Source: Verrucomicrobiales bacterium (GTDB taxonomy: Bacteria > Verrucomicrobiota > Verrucomicrobiia > Verrucomicrobiales > DEV007). From it: a stretch of DNA of 10,546 nt. Position numbers and translations under genes: made by a program. Shown here in pieces: positions 1-7,121 of the stretch (position 1 is the stretch's first letter; each line of letters opens with the position of its first letter). A model generated the notes under the pieces. The model saw nothing but the letters and a program-made list of their open reading frames with translations. It was not told the origin of the DNA and searched no databases. The stretch is taken from NCBI GenBank assembly GCA_023253615.1, contig JALRFZ010000772.1:1-10546 (forward strand). The letters are read 5' to 3'.

Positions 1-12
1 AAGGAAGACCAT
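1..12 (-). CDS. Start of a downstream gene, cut by the window edge
   Basis: An ATG on the minus strand (12-10) is followed by three codons, giving MVFL, before the window ends. It lies 17 nt past the stop of the lipoprotein gene on the same strand. A GGAGA sequence (21-25) sits 8 nt upstream of the ATG, one of the best ribosome binding sites in the window. The spacing suggests a second gene in the lipoprotein operon, and so under the same operator at 906-926. The hydrophobic first residues would fit a membrane or exported protein, but four codons cannot identify it. Confidence 0.4.
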
Positions 13-29
13 GGCCGAGCTCTCCGGCT

Positions 30-878
30 TCACTCTTCGCCCTCCCCGTGGTGGACATGTGGACGGAGGACGATCGAGCCCGTCGACGCTGCCTCCATCA
101 CCAGCTCGGCCTTGGCAGCGAAGTCCACACCTGTCAGCCAAGAGGCGTCGGCACCCGTCTCTCCGGGAAAAACGAAATAATTCGTCGCACCCGCCCGCAC
201 CGTCGCGGTGCCCGCCTCGTCTCGGTTTTCGGTGGCATCGCGCACCGCCAGCTCGACCTCTTTTCCGAGATCGGGAAAGCTCAACTTCAACCGCGATTCG
301 ACCGGAAGATCCCAGGCAGGGCCACCGTGGCCGCCCTTCGTCACCCACACCTCGAGATCCCCCGCGTCGTCGTGCAGTTTGATTTCGGCCGTGCCGACTT
401 GCGAACCATCCGGACCAAAGAGCGGATGCAGGAAACCCTCGTTCGGCCCCTCGTTCGCATGGACGTGCGGCATGCCCGCCGCTTCAATGAGAGCCTCGAC
501 CACCGGATGAAGTCCCTCGGCGAGGGCGAAGAGGCGCTCATCCGACATCTCCGCCGTGGCGAACCCGTTCACGAGGCTGGAGAGATCCCCCAGCAAATGA
601 TGGACCCGTCTTTTCTTCGCCACGTTCTCAGGCATGGTTACCGGCGAAACCGCCCAGCCTGCCTCCAGCAGAGCAGCGCGCTGTTTCAAGAGACTCTCGC
701 TGTCTTTCACCTTGGCGAGACCTTCGGCACGGTAGGCGAGCTCGTCGAAAGCCGCGAGTTCCGGCCAGACCACCGGACCCGCATCCGCCCTACCGGCGTC
801 TTCGCCGCAGGAAGTGGCGAGAAGCGCGAGCACAAAGAGAAGGGCCGATCGAAGGAAGTTCTCAAGCGGAAGTTTCAT
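30..878 (-). CDS. Histidine-containing putative lipoprotein, possibly zinc-responsive
   Basis: A 282-aa exported protein that I do not recognise as a named family. Residues 1-23 form a signal peptide (K2 and R10, then a hydrophobic stretch at 12-21) ending in LLATSC, with Cys24 as the probable lipidated residue. The -3 residue is Ala, so the lipobox is close to but not fully canonical. Residues about 35-135 look helical; about 150-270 look beta-rich. Histidines group in HVH (138-140), H151, H169, H184 and the C-terminal HVHH (274-277) followed by an acidic end, which suggests metal binding. A TGCAA-N5-TTGCA inverted repeat lies about 30 nt upstream of the start. The ATG at 878 has a GGAG only 2 nt away. 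It probably shares a transcript with the gene beginning at 12. A periplasmic zinc-binding role is inferred from the histidines and the operator; no catalytic motif is visible. Confidence 0.8.
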   Translation of the reverse strand: MKLPLENFLRSALLFVLALLATSCGEDAGRADAGPVVWPELAAFDELAYRAEGLAKVKDSESLLKQRAALLEAGWAVSPVTMPENVAKKRRVHHLLGDLSSLVNGFATAEMSDERLFALAEGLHPVVEALIEAAGMPHVHANEGPNEGFLHPLFGPDGSQVGTAEIKLHDDAGDLEVWVTKGGHGGPAWDLPVESRLKLSFPDLGKEVELAVRDATENRDEAGTATVRAGATNYFVFPGETGADASWLTGVDFAAKAELVMEAASTGSIVLRPHVHHGEGEE

Positions 879-905
879 TGCTCCAACCTAGCGGTGCGAA
901 TCCAA

Positions 906-926
906 TAATGCAACTTACTTGCAATA
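906..926. promoter_or_regulatory. Operator-like inverted repeat upstream of the lipoprotein gene
   Basis: The core at 909-923 is TGCAA-CTTAC-TTGCA, an imperfect 7-1-7 palindrome centred at 916. T906/A926 and A907/T925 extend it; 908/924 and 914/918 are mismatched. It lies about 30 nt upstream of the lipoprotein start codon, where a repressor would block a promoter. It shares TGCAA-N5-TTGCA with four other sites in this window. The geometry fits Fur-family operators; Zur is inferred from the neighbouring genes. Confidence 0.7.
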
Positions 927-982
927 AACGACGTCCTCACAAAGACGAACGTTCTCGCGAACCAAGGTTTTCGGTGGATGGA

Positions 983-1007
983 ACGGGTGGTGAAAGAGAA
1001 CACCCGT
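983..1007 (-). terminator. Weak hairpin after the HAF-repeat gene
   Basis: ACGGGTG (983-989) and CACCCGT (1001-1007) form a perfect 7-bp stem with an 11-nt loop, about 70 nt past the stop of the minus-strand HAF-repeat gene. No U-run follows on that strand, so intrinsic termination is uncertain. The rest of 927-1078 shows nothing else that I can assign. Confidence 0.25.
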
Positions 1008-1078
1008 CGATCGATCGGACTCTGCGAGCAAGTCAAGCTCCCCTCCTCACGAGCGAGCCCCTGAATCGGCTTGGGAGT

Positions 1079-2764
1079 TCACCGCTCCCTTGTCGGGTTC
1101 CCCACGTTGGAAATGGATGAGGGCGCGACCGGTCCGCGCGGAGAGCCCGCCCGAGCAGGTTGGGCCGGCTTGTTTGTTTTCGTGGGTTTCGCTCGCTTCG
1201 TCGCCGCGAGAGTCACCGAGGCACCAGCGGAGTCCTCGAGAGAGGCATCCCGGAGGGACACTGCCTTCAGATCCATCGCAAGAAGGCGACCGGACGGGCG
1301 GGGACTGACGTTGACCGAAGCCGTGATCGCCGTAGATCCACCGTCAGCCAGGACTGGCGATTTCCATGTCCCGGCGAGGAGCCCGGCGGTGATGTTGCCG
1401 CCGTTTTGCCTGAAAGTCACTTGCGCACCGGTTACTCGGCCGAGACCCGCGGTTGCGGAGAACGATCCCTCGCCGCCCGTGTTGGCGATTTCGAAAAGAA
1501 CTTCAAAACGCGAACGCTTCTCTCTGGCGGACAGGATCTGCGGTGCCGGGCTGACAACGCCACTGCCCACTTTCTGACGGGAACCGAGAGTGACCGAGAC
1601 GTCAGGTCGCGCAGGAGGAACGGCATTTTCGAGGAGGAAGGCACGTGAGCTGCCGTTGAAGGTCCCGTAGCCGACAATGTCGCCGTTTTCGTTGATGCCC
1701 TCGGCGCTTAGGAGCACCCAACCGCTGCCTGCGGGGAGAACGGTGTTCAGGTCGATGGGCACGCCGTCTTCCCAGAGAGTGGCGACCGCCGGACTGCCGG
1801 AAATCCGCGAGGAGTTGCCGACGATCCAACCCGCCTCATTGATGTCCTTGGCTTCACTGTGGTAGTTCGTCGTCGCACCGTTGTTTTCCGGTGTATAGAG
1901 ATTGAACGGCGGCAACTCGGTCATGGTGCCTTCTTCCCAGAGAAAGGCCCGTGTCAGGGAAGTGGTGCTGGTGGTACCGATCAAGTCGCCCACGGTTTGT
2001 CCGGTGGACGAAGCCCCCACCACCTGTAGACGATCATTCAGCGAATAAGCCTGGCTGAAATTCACGCCGCTGCCGAGCGACTTCAGGTTGATGATCGTTC
2101 CCGATTGCCACATCGTGGCCTGGGAAGTGTTCCCGTTGCCCGAAAGACCGACGGCGACGCCCTGCTCATTGATCGCCCAAGCCCGCCCCGAGGAAGTCGG
2201 AGTGCCGACGATCGTTCCGAGGTTCGCGGCCACGTAGTTGCTGCCATCGTGGATCCACATCGTTGGTTTGCTCGCCGTGCCGTTGCTGCTGATGCCGACG
2301 ATCACGCCGGCGTTGTTGATGTCGTGGGCGACTCCGTTGTCGTTGTCGGCGGCGAGCCGGGTCAGGCCGGACATGATGGCTCCGCTGTAGACGAAGGCCC
2401 GGGACGAATCATTGTTCAACTCTCCCACGACGACGCCCGAGTCATTCACCGCGTAACCGCGCGCGAACCGGTTGGTGCTCGTGCTGGGAGGAATGGGTGC
2501 CATCGAGCCCAGGTTCGTCATCGTTCCAGAGGACCAGAGATAGGCGCGGAGGAGCGAACCGCTGGAGCCCGGGTCCGAAGTCACGAGTGAGTTTCCCGAG
2601 ACCTGCCGGTTGTTGTTCACATCGAGCGCAAAAGACTGCGTGCCACCCAAGGTGCCGAGGTCGATCAAGGTGAATTCTTAGGAATGTCCGACAGTGAGGA
2701 GGGCAAGGATGCCCGCGGCAAGCGCGGTGGTCCTGATTTTCGTAGGAAGAAGTTGGATTTGCAT
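1079..2764 (-). pseudogene. Secreted HAF-repeat protein interrupted by an in-frame TAA
   Basis: The frame starts at ATG 2764 with a clear Sec signal peptide (K9 and R11, then TTALAAGILALLTV) and hits TAA at 2680-2678 after 28 codons. The same frame continues without a shift as EFTLIDLGTLGG and stays open to the TGA at 1079, giving 561 codons including the TAA. Seven HAF-type motifs (xxNxxGxxVG) begin near residues 48, 105, 148, 197, 241, 307 and 356. They include DINNAGVIVG and AINEQGVAVG, and the family is known from extracellular repeat proteins. A beta-rich C-terminal domain (about 385-515) and a Lys/Pro-rich tail follow. A CAA or CAG to TAA change would restore a Gln at the likely signal-peptidase junction. 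A TTG at 2668 could in principle start a 529-aa product, but it would lack the signal peptide. Options are a recent nonsense mutation, a sequence error, or readthrough. Two operator-like palindromes lie upstream. The molecular function is unknown; a cell-surface propeller-like protein is likely. Confidence 0.75.
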
Positions 2765-2793
2765 AGGCAGTTTGAAAAAGGTGACGGTGTAAA

Positions 2794-2808
2794 TGCAAGT
2801 AACTTGCA
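2794..2808. promoter_or_regulatory. Operator-like palindrome, proximal site of the HAF-repeat gene
   Basis: A perfect 7-1-7 palindrome, TGCAAGT-A-ACTTGCA, centred at 2801. It lies 29 nt upstream of the ATG at 2764 of the minus-strand HAF-repeat gene. The gene on its other side also reads leftward and ends at 2913, so the site serves only the HAF-repeat promoter. It is one of five TGCAA-N5-TTGCA copies. Confidence 0.75.
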
Positions 2809-2818
2809 AGTCAAAACG

Positions 2819-2841
2819 TTATTGCAAATCATTTGCAATAA
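2819..2841. promoter_or_regulatory. Operator-like palindrome, distal site of the HAF-repeat gene
   Basis: The longest and best palindrome in the window: 11-1-11 with no mismatch, centred at C2830, with half-site TTATTGCAAAT. It lies 54 nt upstream of the ATG at 2764 and 29 bp centre-to-centre from the site at 2794-2808. It contains the same TGCAA-N5-TTGCA core. The AAAT-N-ATTT centre resembles Fur-family operators. Strong binding is inferred from the perfect symmetry. Confidence 0.8.
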
Positions 2842-2851
2842 GTTCGGATGA

Positions 2852-2876
2852 TTGATCGTCAGACAACAACGATCAA
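2852..2876 (-). other. Hairpin between the 155-aa gene and the HAF-repeat operators
   Basis: TTGATCGT (2852-2859) and ACGATCAA (2869-2876) form a perfect 8-bp inverted repeat with a 9-nt loop. It is 36 nt past the stop of the minus-strand 155-aa gene and just upstream of the distal operator. No U-run follows. It could be part of a terminator region or a further protein site. Confidence 0.3.
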
Positions 2877-2898
2877 AGTTCCGCCGGATCCTTTATGA

Positions 2899-2919
2899 GG
2901 AGTGAGCCGCGATCACTCC
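2899..2919 (-). terminator. Hairpin overlapping the stop codon of the 155-aa gene
   Basis: GGAGTGA (2899-2905) and TCACTCC (2913-2919) form a perfect 7-bp stem with a 7-nt loop. The stop codon (TGA, read from 2915 to 2913) is inside one arm. On the minus-strand transcript it is followed by TCATAAAG rather than a U-run, so it may be a weak terminator or a 3'-end stabilising structure for the GTPase/155-aa transcript. Confidence 0.35.
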
Positions 2920-3380
2920 GATACCCGCTCTTCCAACTCCTGTAGACACTCCCGCCAGAACTCGACTTCCATCGCCTCGTAGCGAATCGTCTCTTCATCG
3001 ATGGGTATGGTGAAAAGGACATTGCTCGGTTCTACGAGCAGCTCTTGATACAGCGATTGCCGGAGCCAGGCGGCGACGGGATCGGGGTGATGCAGGAGCG
3101 GACGCGGGTCGCCGCCGTAGGACTCGATCCTCAAGGCATCGACGATCATTCCGAGAGCCGTCGGGTCAATCGGCGAACCGACCCTGCGAGCGCTCGAGCG
3201 GTGTTCTCGCACGATGGCAAGGAGACGTTTTACCACCCGGGCGACTTCGCCGCCGCGATTGGAAACCGCCTGGGTGCGGGCCGGTTTTTCCCGGAGCGAA
3301 AAGTCGAGCCGCAGGATCTCGACGCGAGGCGGGAGAAACGAGCGTTCGCGTTTGTCGGGGATGGATTCGGATGGGTCCAT
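2913..3380 (-). CDS. Uncharacterised 155-aa protein coupled to the GTPase gene
   Basis: I do not recognise a family. The predicted protein is soluble, with no signal peptide or membrane segment. It has an Arg/Lys-rich first third, a helical middle (about 44-60 and 72-86), a short HH (97-98), a beta-like VLFTIPI (121-127), and an acidic helical end (134-154, EFWRECLQELEE) with the only cysteine at 145. Its ATG (3380-3378) is 3 nt after the TGA of the COG0523 GTPase, with no evident ribosome binding site of its own. It is therefore almost certainly co-transcribed and translationally coupled, under the operators at 4666-4697. That linkage suggests a partner, target or accessory factor of the GTPase in metal limitation. 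This is inference only; the sequence shows no clear metal-binding cluster. Confidence 0.75.
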   Translation of the reverse strand: MDPSESIPDKRERSFLPPRVEILRLDFSLREKPARTQAVSNRGGEVARVVKRLLAIVREHRSSARRVGSPIDPTALGMIVDALRIESYGGDPRPLLHHPDPVAAWLRQSLYQELLVEPSNVLFTIPIDEETIRYEAMEVEFWRECLQELEERVSE

Positions 3381-3383
3381 CGG

Positions 3384-4646
<1,263 letters not shown>

Positions 4647-4665
4647 CCCGGAATCTTTCCATTAC

Positions 4666-4680
4666 TGCAATTCGTTTGCA
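4666..4680. promoter_or_regulatory. Operator-like inverted repeat, proximal site of the GTPase gene
   Basis: TGCAA-TTCGT-TTGCA, centred at 4673, 19 nt upstream of the GTPase ATG. The five-base arms are perfect and the centre is not symmetric. It is the weakest of the five copies on its own, but it is paired with the perfect site at 4683-4697. Confidence 0.65.
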
Positions 4681-4682
4681 AC

Positions 4683-4697
4683 TGCAATCCGATTGCA
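4683..4697. promoter_or_regulatory. Operator-like palindrome, distal site of the GTPase gene
   Basis: A perfect 7-1-7 palindrome, TGCAATC-C-GATTGCA, centred at 4690 and 17 bp centre-to-centre from the site at 4666-4680. The two sites are almost abutting, which would allow two dimers side by side over the GTPase promoter. It is 163 nt from the divergent serine-hydrolase start, so control of that gene is possible but unsupported. Confidence 0.75.
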
Positions 4698-4715
4698 AGA
4701 AACAGCGCGACCACC

Positions 4716-4731
4716 GGATAAAAATTTATCC
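4716..4731. repeat. AT-rich palindrome in the divergent intergenic region
   Basis: GGATAAA-AA-TTTATCC is a perfect 7-2-7 inverted repeat lying between the GTPase operators and the serine-hydrolase gene. It does not contain TGCAA, so it is not another copy of the operator. It may be a site for a different regulator or part of the divergent promoters. Confidence 0.4.
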
Positions 4732-4737
4732 TTTCCC

Positions 4738-4772
4738 GATCCCTTTTTCGGTTCTGGCGGCATCAAGGGATC
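4738..4772. repeat. Inverted repeat in the AT-rich leader of the serine-hydrolase operon
   Basis: GATCCCTT (4738-4745) and AAGGGATC (4765-4772) form a perfect 8-bp inverted repeat with a 19-nt spacer. A-rich sequence (4773-4800) follows. The long spacer and the lack of a downstream U-run on either strand argue against an intrinsic terminator. The A/T-rich tract after it is the likeliest promoter zone for the gene at 4861, but no clear -35/-10 pair could be fixed. Confidence 0.35.
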
Positions 4773-4860
4773 AAAAATGATAAAAATTATGTGAAAAATA
4801 TCAGAGAAGCCGTATTTTCAGGAATACCTCATTACTTTTCCAACTCCTCGATCTGGAACC

Positions 4861-5730
4861 ATGACCCTGATTCCCTCCTGGCGGCTTTTCTCTTTGGCCA
4901 CGATTTTCGCCCTCATCGCTGTTTCCACCACCGATCGCGTGGAGGCGGGTTCGGTGCTGGAGGGGCGCATTGAAAACCACATCAAAGGGCTCCGCAGCAA
5001 GGGAGTCCTGCGAGGAGACGAACGCACCGCCTGGCTGGTCTACGACCTCACCGAGGAGCAGGAGCTCGTCAGCATCAACGGTCACACTCCGCTGCAGGCG
5101 GCGAGCATGATCAAACCCTACCTCGCCCTCGCCTTTTTCCATGAGGTCAAGGCCGGCAAGCTCACCTACGGCACGACGGCGAAGCGGCACATGGAGTTGA
5201 TGATCCAGAAGAGCAACAACGACTCGACGAACTGGGTGATGCGGCAGACCGGCGGACCGGCCGCGACCGAGGCGCTGCTGAAAAAATATTATCCCTCCCT
5301 GTGCCGCGATATCCGCCTCATCGAGTACATCCCCGCCGGCGGAAAGACCTACCGGAATCTCGGCTCGGCCACGGACTACGCGCGGTTTCTCCACGCTCTC
5401 TGGTACAAGCAGCTTCCCTATTCCGAGGAGATCCTGCGGACGATGGCGATGCCGGGGATCGACCGGCTCTACACCGATGTGGAAAGCGTCCCGGAGGGCA
5501 CCCGGGTCTACAACAAAACCGGGAGCACGGCGATGTGCTGCGGCGACATGGGCATCCTCGTGGCGCGGGGTCGCGACGGTCGCACCTATCCCTACCTCGT
5601 CGTCGGCATCATCGAGAGCGGAAAACGCAACACCTCCTCTTACAGCACGTGGATCTCCCGACGTGCCGATGTCATCCGCGAGGTCTCGAATCTGGTCTAC
5701 CTCGACATGAAGCAGCGCCATCCTTTATGA
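4861..5730 (+). CDS. Secreted serine hydrolase of the class A beta-lactamase fold
   Basis: A 289-aa protein with an N-terminal signal peptide (R8, then a hydrophobic stretch ending near VEA, about residue 29). The penicillin-recognising enzyme motifs are in order: SxxK as SMIK (82-85, nucleophile Ser82), an SxN-type motif SNN (118-120), and KTG (219-221, in NKTGST). Length and order fit the class A beta-lactamase/DD-peptidase-like family. No standard ExxLN omega-loop motif is visible between the second and third motifs, so true beta-lactam hydrolysis is doubtful. A peptidoglycan- or peptide-directed serine hydrolase is equally possible. The ATG at 4861 is chosen because it begins a complete signal peptide; the ribosome binding site is weak. 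It overlaps the next gene by ATGA, so the two form an operon. Confidence 0.85.
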   Translation: MTLIPSWRLFSLATIFALIAVSTTDRVEAGSVLEGRIENHIKGLRSKGVLRGDERTAWLVYDLTEEQELVSINGHTPLQAASMIKPYLALAFFHEVKAGKLTYGTTAKRHMELMIQKSNNDSTNWVMRQTGGPAATEALLKKYYPSLCRDIRLIEYIPAGGKTYRNLGSATDYARFLHALWYKQLPYSEEILRTMAMPGIDRLYTDVESVPEGTRVYNKTGSTAMCCGDMGILVARGRDGRTYPYLVVGIIESGKRNTSSYSTWISRRADVIREVSNLVYLDMKQRHPL

Positions 5731-7103
5731 TCGACTCCCCGCTGCGAGCCCCTTTGGGAATCCGGGCCGCTGCCGCCCTGGTTCTCGTCTGTGCCTGGTG
5801 TGCTCCCGGGATCAATCTCTTTTCCCAAACCCACAGCTTTCGGAAAATCGCCGAGTCCGGCAGCGGCACGACCTATGTCGATCCTGCTCCGGCGATCAAC
5901 GAGGAGGGCGCCGTCGCCTACATCCTCGAATCGGAGGGCGGGCTGAAAGGAGTCTACGCGAAGCCGCGCCAAGGCACCGAGATCCGGATCGCGGACAACA
6001 CCGGTCCTCTCCAGGATTTTTCCGGCGTGCGCATCGATCGATCCGGCCGGGTCTGTTTCCGGGCGTCCCGGGATGCGGGGGGCTCCGGAATCTATGCGGG
6101 TAGCGGGGGAACCCTCGAGGTGATCGCGGAGACCGGACCGGTTTATTCCGCTCTGGCAGAGGGCCCGGCCATGAATCAAGCCGGTGCGATCGCCTTTCGC
6201 GCCACCCTCGCCAACGGCAGGAGCGCCCTTTGCCTGCATACGAAAGGCGCGACGAGCGTGATCGCCGGCAGCGGCGGGTCGTTCCAAACGTTCACCGCGA
6301 CACCCGCGTTGAGCGAATCGGGCGTGATCGCCTTCGCCGCCCTCCTCGACAACGGGACATCCGGTATCTATTCGAGCGACGGCCAGACGCTGAAAACCCT
6401 CGCCCAGACCAGTCCCACCCACGTCGCTTGGACGGATCCTTCGATCAGCGCCACGGGCAGGATTCTCTCTCTCGCCTTTCGCGATGACGGTATCCTCGAG
6501 ATGGTGAGTTTCTCAGGAACAGCCCGCGAGGTCGTCGCCGAGACGGGTGACATCTTTTCGAGCTTCGGCCGTCCCCTCCTCAATTCGTCGGGCGAATTCA
6601 TCTTCACCGCCTACCGCAACGGCGTCGGCTCGGGTCTCTATGCGGGGCCTTTCCCGCGTCCGGGCACGATCCTGCAGCGGCGGGAAAAGCTCTTTTCAGG
6701 GCGGGTCTACGACGTCCAGATCTCCACGCAGTCTCTCAACGAGGAGGGAGAGGTCGCCTTTGCCTACGAGCTCGACAATGGACTCTCCGGCATCGCGGTC
6801 GCCGCCCCCATTCCACGGAGACCGTCACTCTTCCTGACCGGCAACAGCCGCGTCGCTCTGAAACGATCCCTCCTCACCCTGCGCGGCTCCGCCATCGCGG
6901 AAGGCGGCCTTTCGGCCGTGATCGTCAGCTACCGCCAGCTCGGCAAGGGCAAGAAAGAGACGCGGCGTTACGCCTCCGTCACGGGTCAGACCTGGAATTT
7001 CAAGTTCCGGCCCGACGCGGCGCGAACCACCCTGACGATCCGGGCGGTCGATCTCGAAGGCCAATCCTCGCCGCCGGTGGAAGTCGAGGTTTTCCGCCGC
7101 TGA
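5727..7103 (+). CDS. Secreted NxxGxxAF seven-repeat protein with C-terminal Ig-like domain
   Basis: A 458-aa protein whose ATG overlaps the TGA of the serine-hydrolase gene (ATGA, 5727-5730), indicating translational coupling. A signal peptide covers about residues 1-33. Seven repeats of roughly 45-50 aa follow, each with an N/D/S-x-x-G-x-hydrophobic-A-F-like motif: NEEGAVAY (58), DRSGRVCF (104), NQAGAIAF (150), SESGVIAF (196), SATGRILS (241), NSSGEFIF (286) and NEEGEVAF (338). Between them are DNGxSGIY-type segments. This is the pattern of the choice-of-anchor NxxGxxAF tandem-repeat proteins, expected to fold as a beta-propeller. Residues about 366-458 form a separate Ig-like beta domain ending in VEVEVFRR, with no recognised sorting tag. 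The function is unknown; it may bind a surface ligand or the hydrolase encoded upstream. Confidence 0.8.
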   Translation: MIDSPLRAPLGIRAAAALVLVCAWCAPGINLFSQTHSFRKIAESGSGTTYVDPAPAINEEGAVAYILESEGGLKGVYAKPRQGTEIRIADNTGPLQDFSGVRIDRSGRVCFRASRDAGGSGIYAGSGGTLEVIAETGPVYSALAEGPAMNQAGAIAFRATLANGRSALCLHTKGATSVIAGSGGSFQTFTATPALSESGVIAFAALLDNGTSGIYSSDGQTLKTLAQTSPTHVAWTDPSISATGRILSLAFRDDGILEMVSFSGTAREVVAETGDIFSSFGRPLLNSSGEFIFTAYRNGVGSGLYAGPFPRPGTILQRREKLFSGRVYDVQISTQSLNEEGEVAFAYELDNGLSGIAVAAPIPRRPSLFLTGNSRVALKRSLLTLRGSAIAEGGLSAVIVSYRQLGKGKKETRRYASVTGQTWNFKFRPDAARTTLTIRAVDLEGQSSPPVEVEVFRR

Positions 7104-7121
7104 AGGGCGCGGAAAGGGCGG

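Noticed and set aside
2666..2668. TTG as true start of the HAF-repeat protein
   Set aside because: The frame upstream of the TAA encodes a good signal peptide in phase, so the TTG is simply a Leu codon of the interrupted gene.
4801..5721. Minus-strand frame opposite the serine hydrolase
   Set aside because: The plus strand carries SxxK, SxN and KTG motifs in order; the opposite frame has none.
7104..7121. Shared terminator between the convergent repeat-protein and amidase genes
   Set aside because: The 18-nt gap holds no inverted repeat or U-run; any terminators must lie inside the opposing genes.
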